A stretch of 64,000 bases of DNA from contig NZ_CP076723.1 of the NCBI RefSeq assembly GCF_018986915.1, positions 4,616,228 to 4,680,227 of the forward strand, written 5' to 3'. The notes beneath the pieces were generated by a model, which worked only from the letters and a program-made list of their open reading frames with translations, was not told the origin of the DNA and made no database searches. This DNA comes from Geomonas oryzisoli (GTDB lineage: Bacteria; Desulfobacterota; Desulfuromonadia; Geobacterales; Geobacteraceae). The position numbers and the translations under genes are program-made. Positions 63,232-64,000 of this stretch are shown here, one piece after another; the first letter of the stretch is position 1, and each line of letters opens with the position of its first letter.

Positions 63232-63795
63232 ATGGCAAAAAACACGGCAGTTTTCGGCATCTACCGCAGCCGCGACAGCGTAGAACAGGCAGTTGATTCG
63301 CTGCGCGCGGCGGACTTCCGCAACACCGACATCTCGGTCCTGTTCTCCGAGAACGTAGGCACCAAGGACTTCGCCCATGAAAAACACACCAAGGTCCCCG
63401 AAGGCTCGACGGCGGGCGCGGGCACCGGTGCGGTCATCGGCGGGGCCTTGGGGTGGCTTTCCGGCATCGGTGCCTTGGCCATCCCGGGTGTAGGTCCGTT
63501 CATCGCGGCAGGCCCGATCGTCGCGGCGCTGGCCGGTGTGGGCGCAGGCGGGGTGATCGGCGGCATCGCGGGGGCGCTCATCGGCATGGGCATCCCGGAG
63601 TACGAGGCCAAGCGGTACGAGGGTCGCGTGAAGGAAGGGGGCATCCTGCTTTCGGTCCACTGCGACAACGCGGACTGGAAAAAGCGCGCCATCGAGATCC
63701 TGAAGCAGACCGGTGCGACCGACATCGGGTCGGAAGGCGAGTCCAAGGCGGACTTCGCCAGCTCCGACAAGCCCAAGCCGAGGGGCATGGCATAG
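63232..63795 (+). CDS. General stress protein 17M/YflT-like with glycine-zipper segment
   Basis: The 187-residue protein starts after AAAAGGAGGTTCATC. The N-terminus TAVFGIYRSRDSVEQAVDSLRAADFRNTDISVLF is the ferredoxin-like fold of heat-induced stress proteins. A central glycine/alanine-rich hydrophobic region (about 65-122: GAGTGAVIGGALGWLSGIGALA, GVGAGGVIGGIAGALIGMG) looks membrane-associating. The C-terminus (ILLSVHCDNADWKKRAIEILKQTGATDIG) completes the fold. The molecular role is unknown. Neighbours support a stress function. Confidence 0.88.
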   Translation: MAKNTAVFGIYRSRDSVEQAVDSLRAADFRNTDISVLFSENVGTKDFAHEKHTKVPEGSTAGAGTGAVIGGALGWLSGIGALAIPGVGPFIAAGPIVAALAGVGAGGVIGGIAGALIGMGIPEYEAKRYEGRVKEGGILLSVHCDNADWKKRAIEILKQTGATDIGSEGESKADFASSDKPKPRGMA

Positions 63796-63830
63796 GAGCG
63801 GTACCTGACAAACAGGGCAGTTGCAACGTG

Positions 63831-63852
63831 GGGGCGAACGGAAGTTCGCCCC
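63831..63852. repeat. Palindromic repeat, GGGGCGAAC family
   Basis: GGGGCGAAC-GGAA-GTTCGCCCC, a hairpin related to the palindrome at 24361. It lies between the stress-protein gene and the next gene. Confidence 0.65.
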
Positions 63853-63900
63853 TACATGTATGAGTTCAAGCTATCGTGACGCCAAAAAGGAGACACGCAG

Positions 63901-64000
63901 ATGCCTACCAGCCAAAAGCCGAGCGAGTCGCACAGCCATGCGGAGATGACCATCTTCGATGTGCTGAAACAGGACCACGAAAAGGCGCGTTACCTTTTCG
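63901..64000 (+). CDS. Hemerythrin-like (HHE) domain protein, N-terminal part, cut by window edge
   Basis: The 33 visible residues include MTIFDVLKQDHEKARYLF, the first helix of hemerythrin HHE-cation-binding domains with the first ligand histidine in QDH. AAAAAGGAGACACGCAG precedes the ATG. Such proteins bind a di-iron centre and O2 or NO, or act in stress. The rest lies outside the window. Confidence 0.65.
   Translation, partial: MPTSQKPSESHSHAEMTIFDVLKQDHEKARYLF

Noticed and set aside
63232-63795. Assignment of the stress protein as ActD of alternative complex III
   Set aside because: Its hydrophobic middle and fold class are loosely similar to ActD-type annotations, but it lies 30 kb from the complex III genes, which already contain an ActD domain.

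Overview
This looks like a chromosomal segment of a Geobacter-like bacterium (order Geobacterales, near Geobacter, Geomonas or Citrifermentans). The case rests on a ten-heme c-type cytochrome, a cytochrome-rich respiratory operon, many c-di-GMP and PAS signalling proteins, high GC with long antisense reading frames, and many intergenic palindromic repeats. The genus is inferred. No rRNA, tRNA, CRISPR array, insertion sequence or phage gene was recognised.

Region 1 (1-12.7 kb) is a mix of small units. It has an ArsR-family regulator with a membrane permease running off the left edge, a 21-bp tandem repeat array, a small hypothetical gene and the ten-heme cytochrome. Next come a frameshifted CheB-CheR-PAS fusion, a divergent stand-alone CheB-like protein, a histidine kinase, a small tautomerase-like protein and a secreted multicopper oxidase.

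Region 2 (13.3-23.2 kb, + strand) is a tight signalling operon: TonB-dependent receptor, YfiR-family periplasmic protein, membrane GGDEF-EAL protein, GspE/PilB-type ATPase with MshEN-like repeats, and MASE3 hybrid histidine kinase. It reads as a path from an outer-membrane signal to c-di-GMP to a c-di-GMP-responsive motor ATPase.

Region 3 (23.2-33.6 kb, - strand) encodes alternative complex III and a cbb3-type oxygen reductase in one operon. The order is actB, actC-actD fused, actF, actA, ccoN, ccoO fused to a second cytochrome c domain, a ccoS-like gene, two small membrane proteins, and an actE-like monoheme cytochrome. This would pass electrons from quinol to oxygen.

Region 4 (33.7-64 kb) resembles a stress-tolerance island. 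It holds a pyruvate-oxidase-like ThDP enzyme, PPK2, small membrane proteins (DUF1328, DUF3309), the two-protein NHEJ system (LigD at 37.1-39.8 kb, Ku at 60.2-61.0 kb), a ferritin-like DUF2383 protein and two small cysteine-containing proteins. It also holds a trehalose/alpha-glucan operon (treZ, GH57/DUF3536, treY, glgE, treS-maltokinase), a CHRD protein, a YihY/BrkB membrane protein, two SDR oxidoreductases, a zinc alcohol dehydrogenase, an SRPBCC protein, a DUF748 protein, small stress proteins and the start of a hemerythrin-like gene.

Intergenic DNA carries at least five short repeat families. The most elaborate is a nested, BIME-like double-hairpin element found at 50.4, 55.5 and 57.8 kb, with half copies at 24.6 and 60.05 kb.
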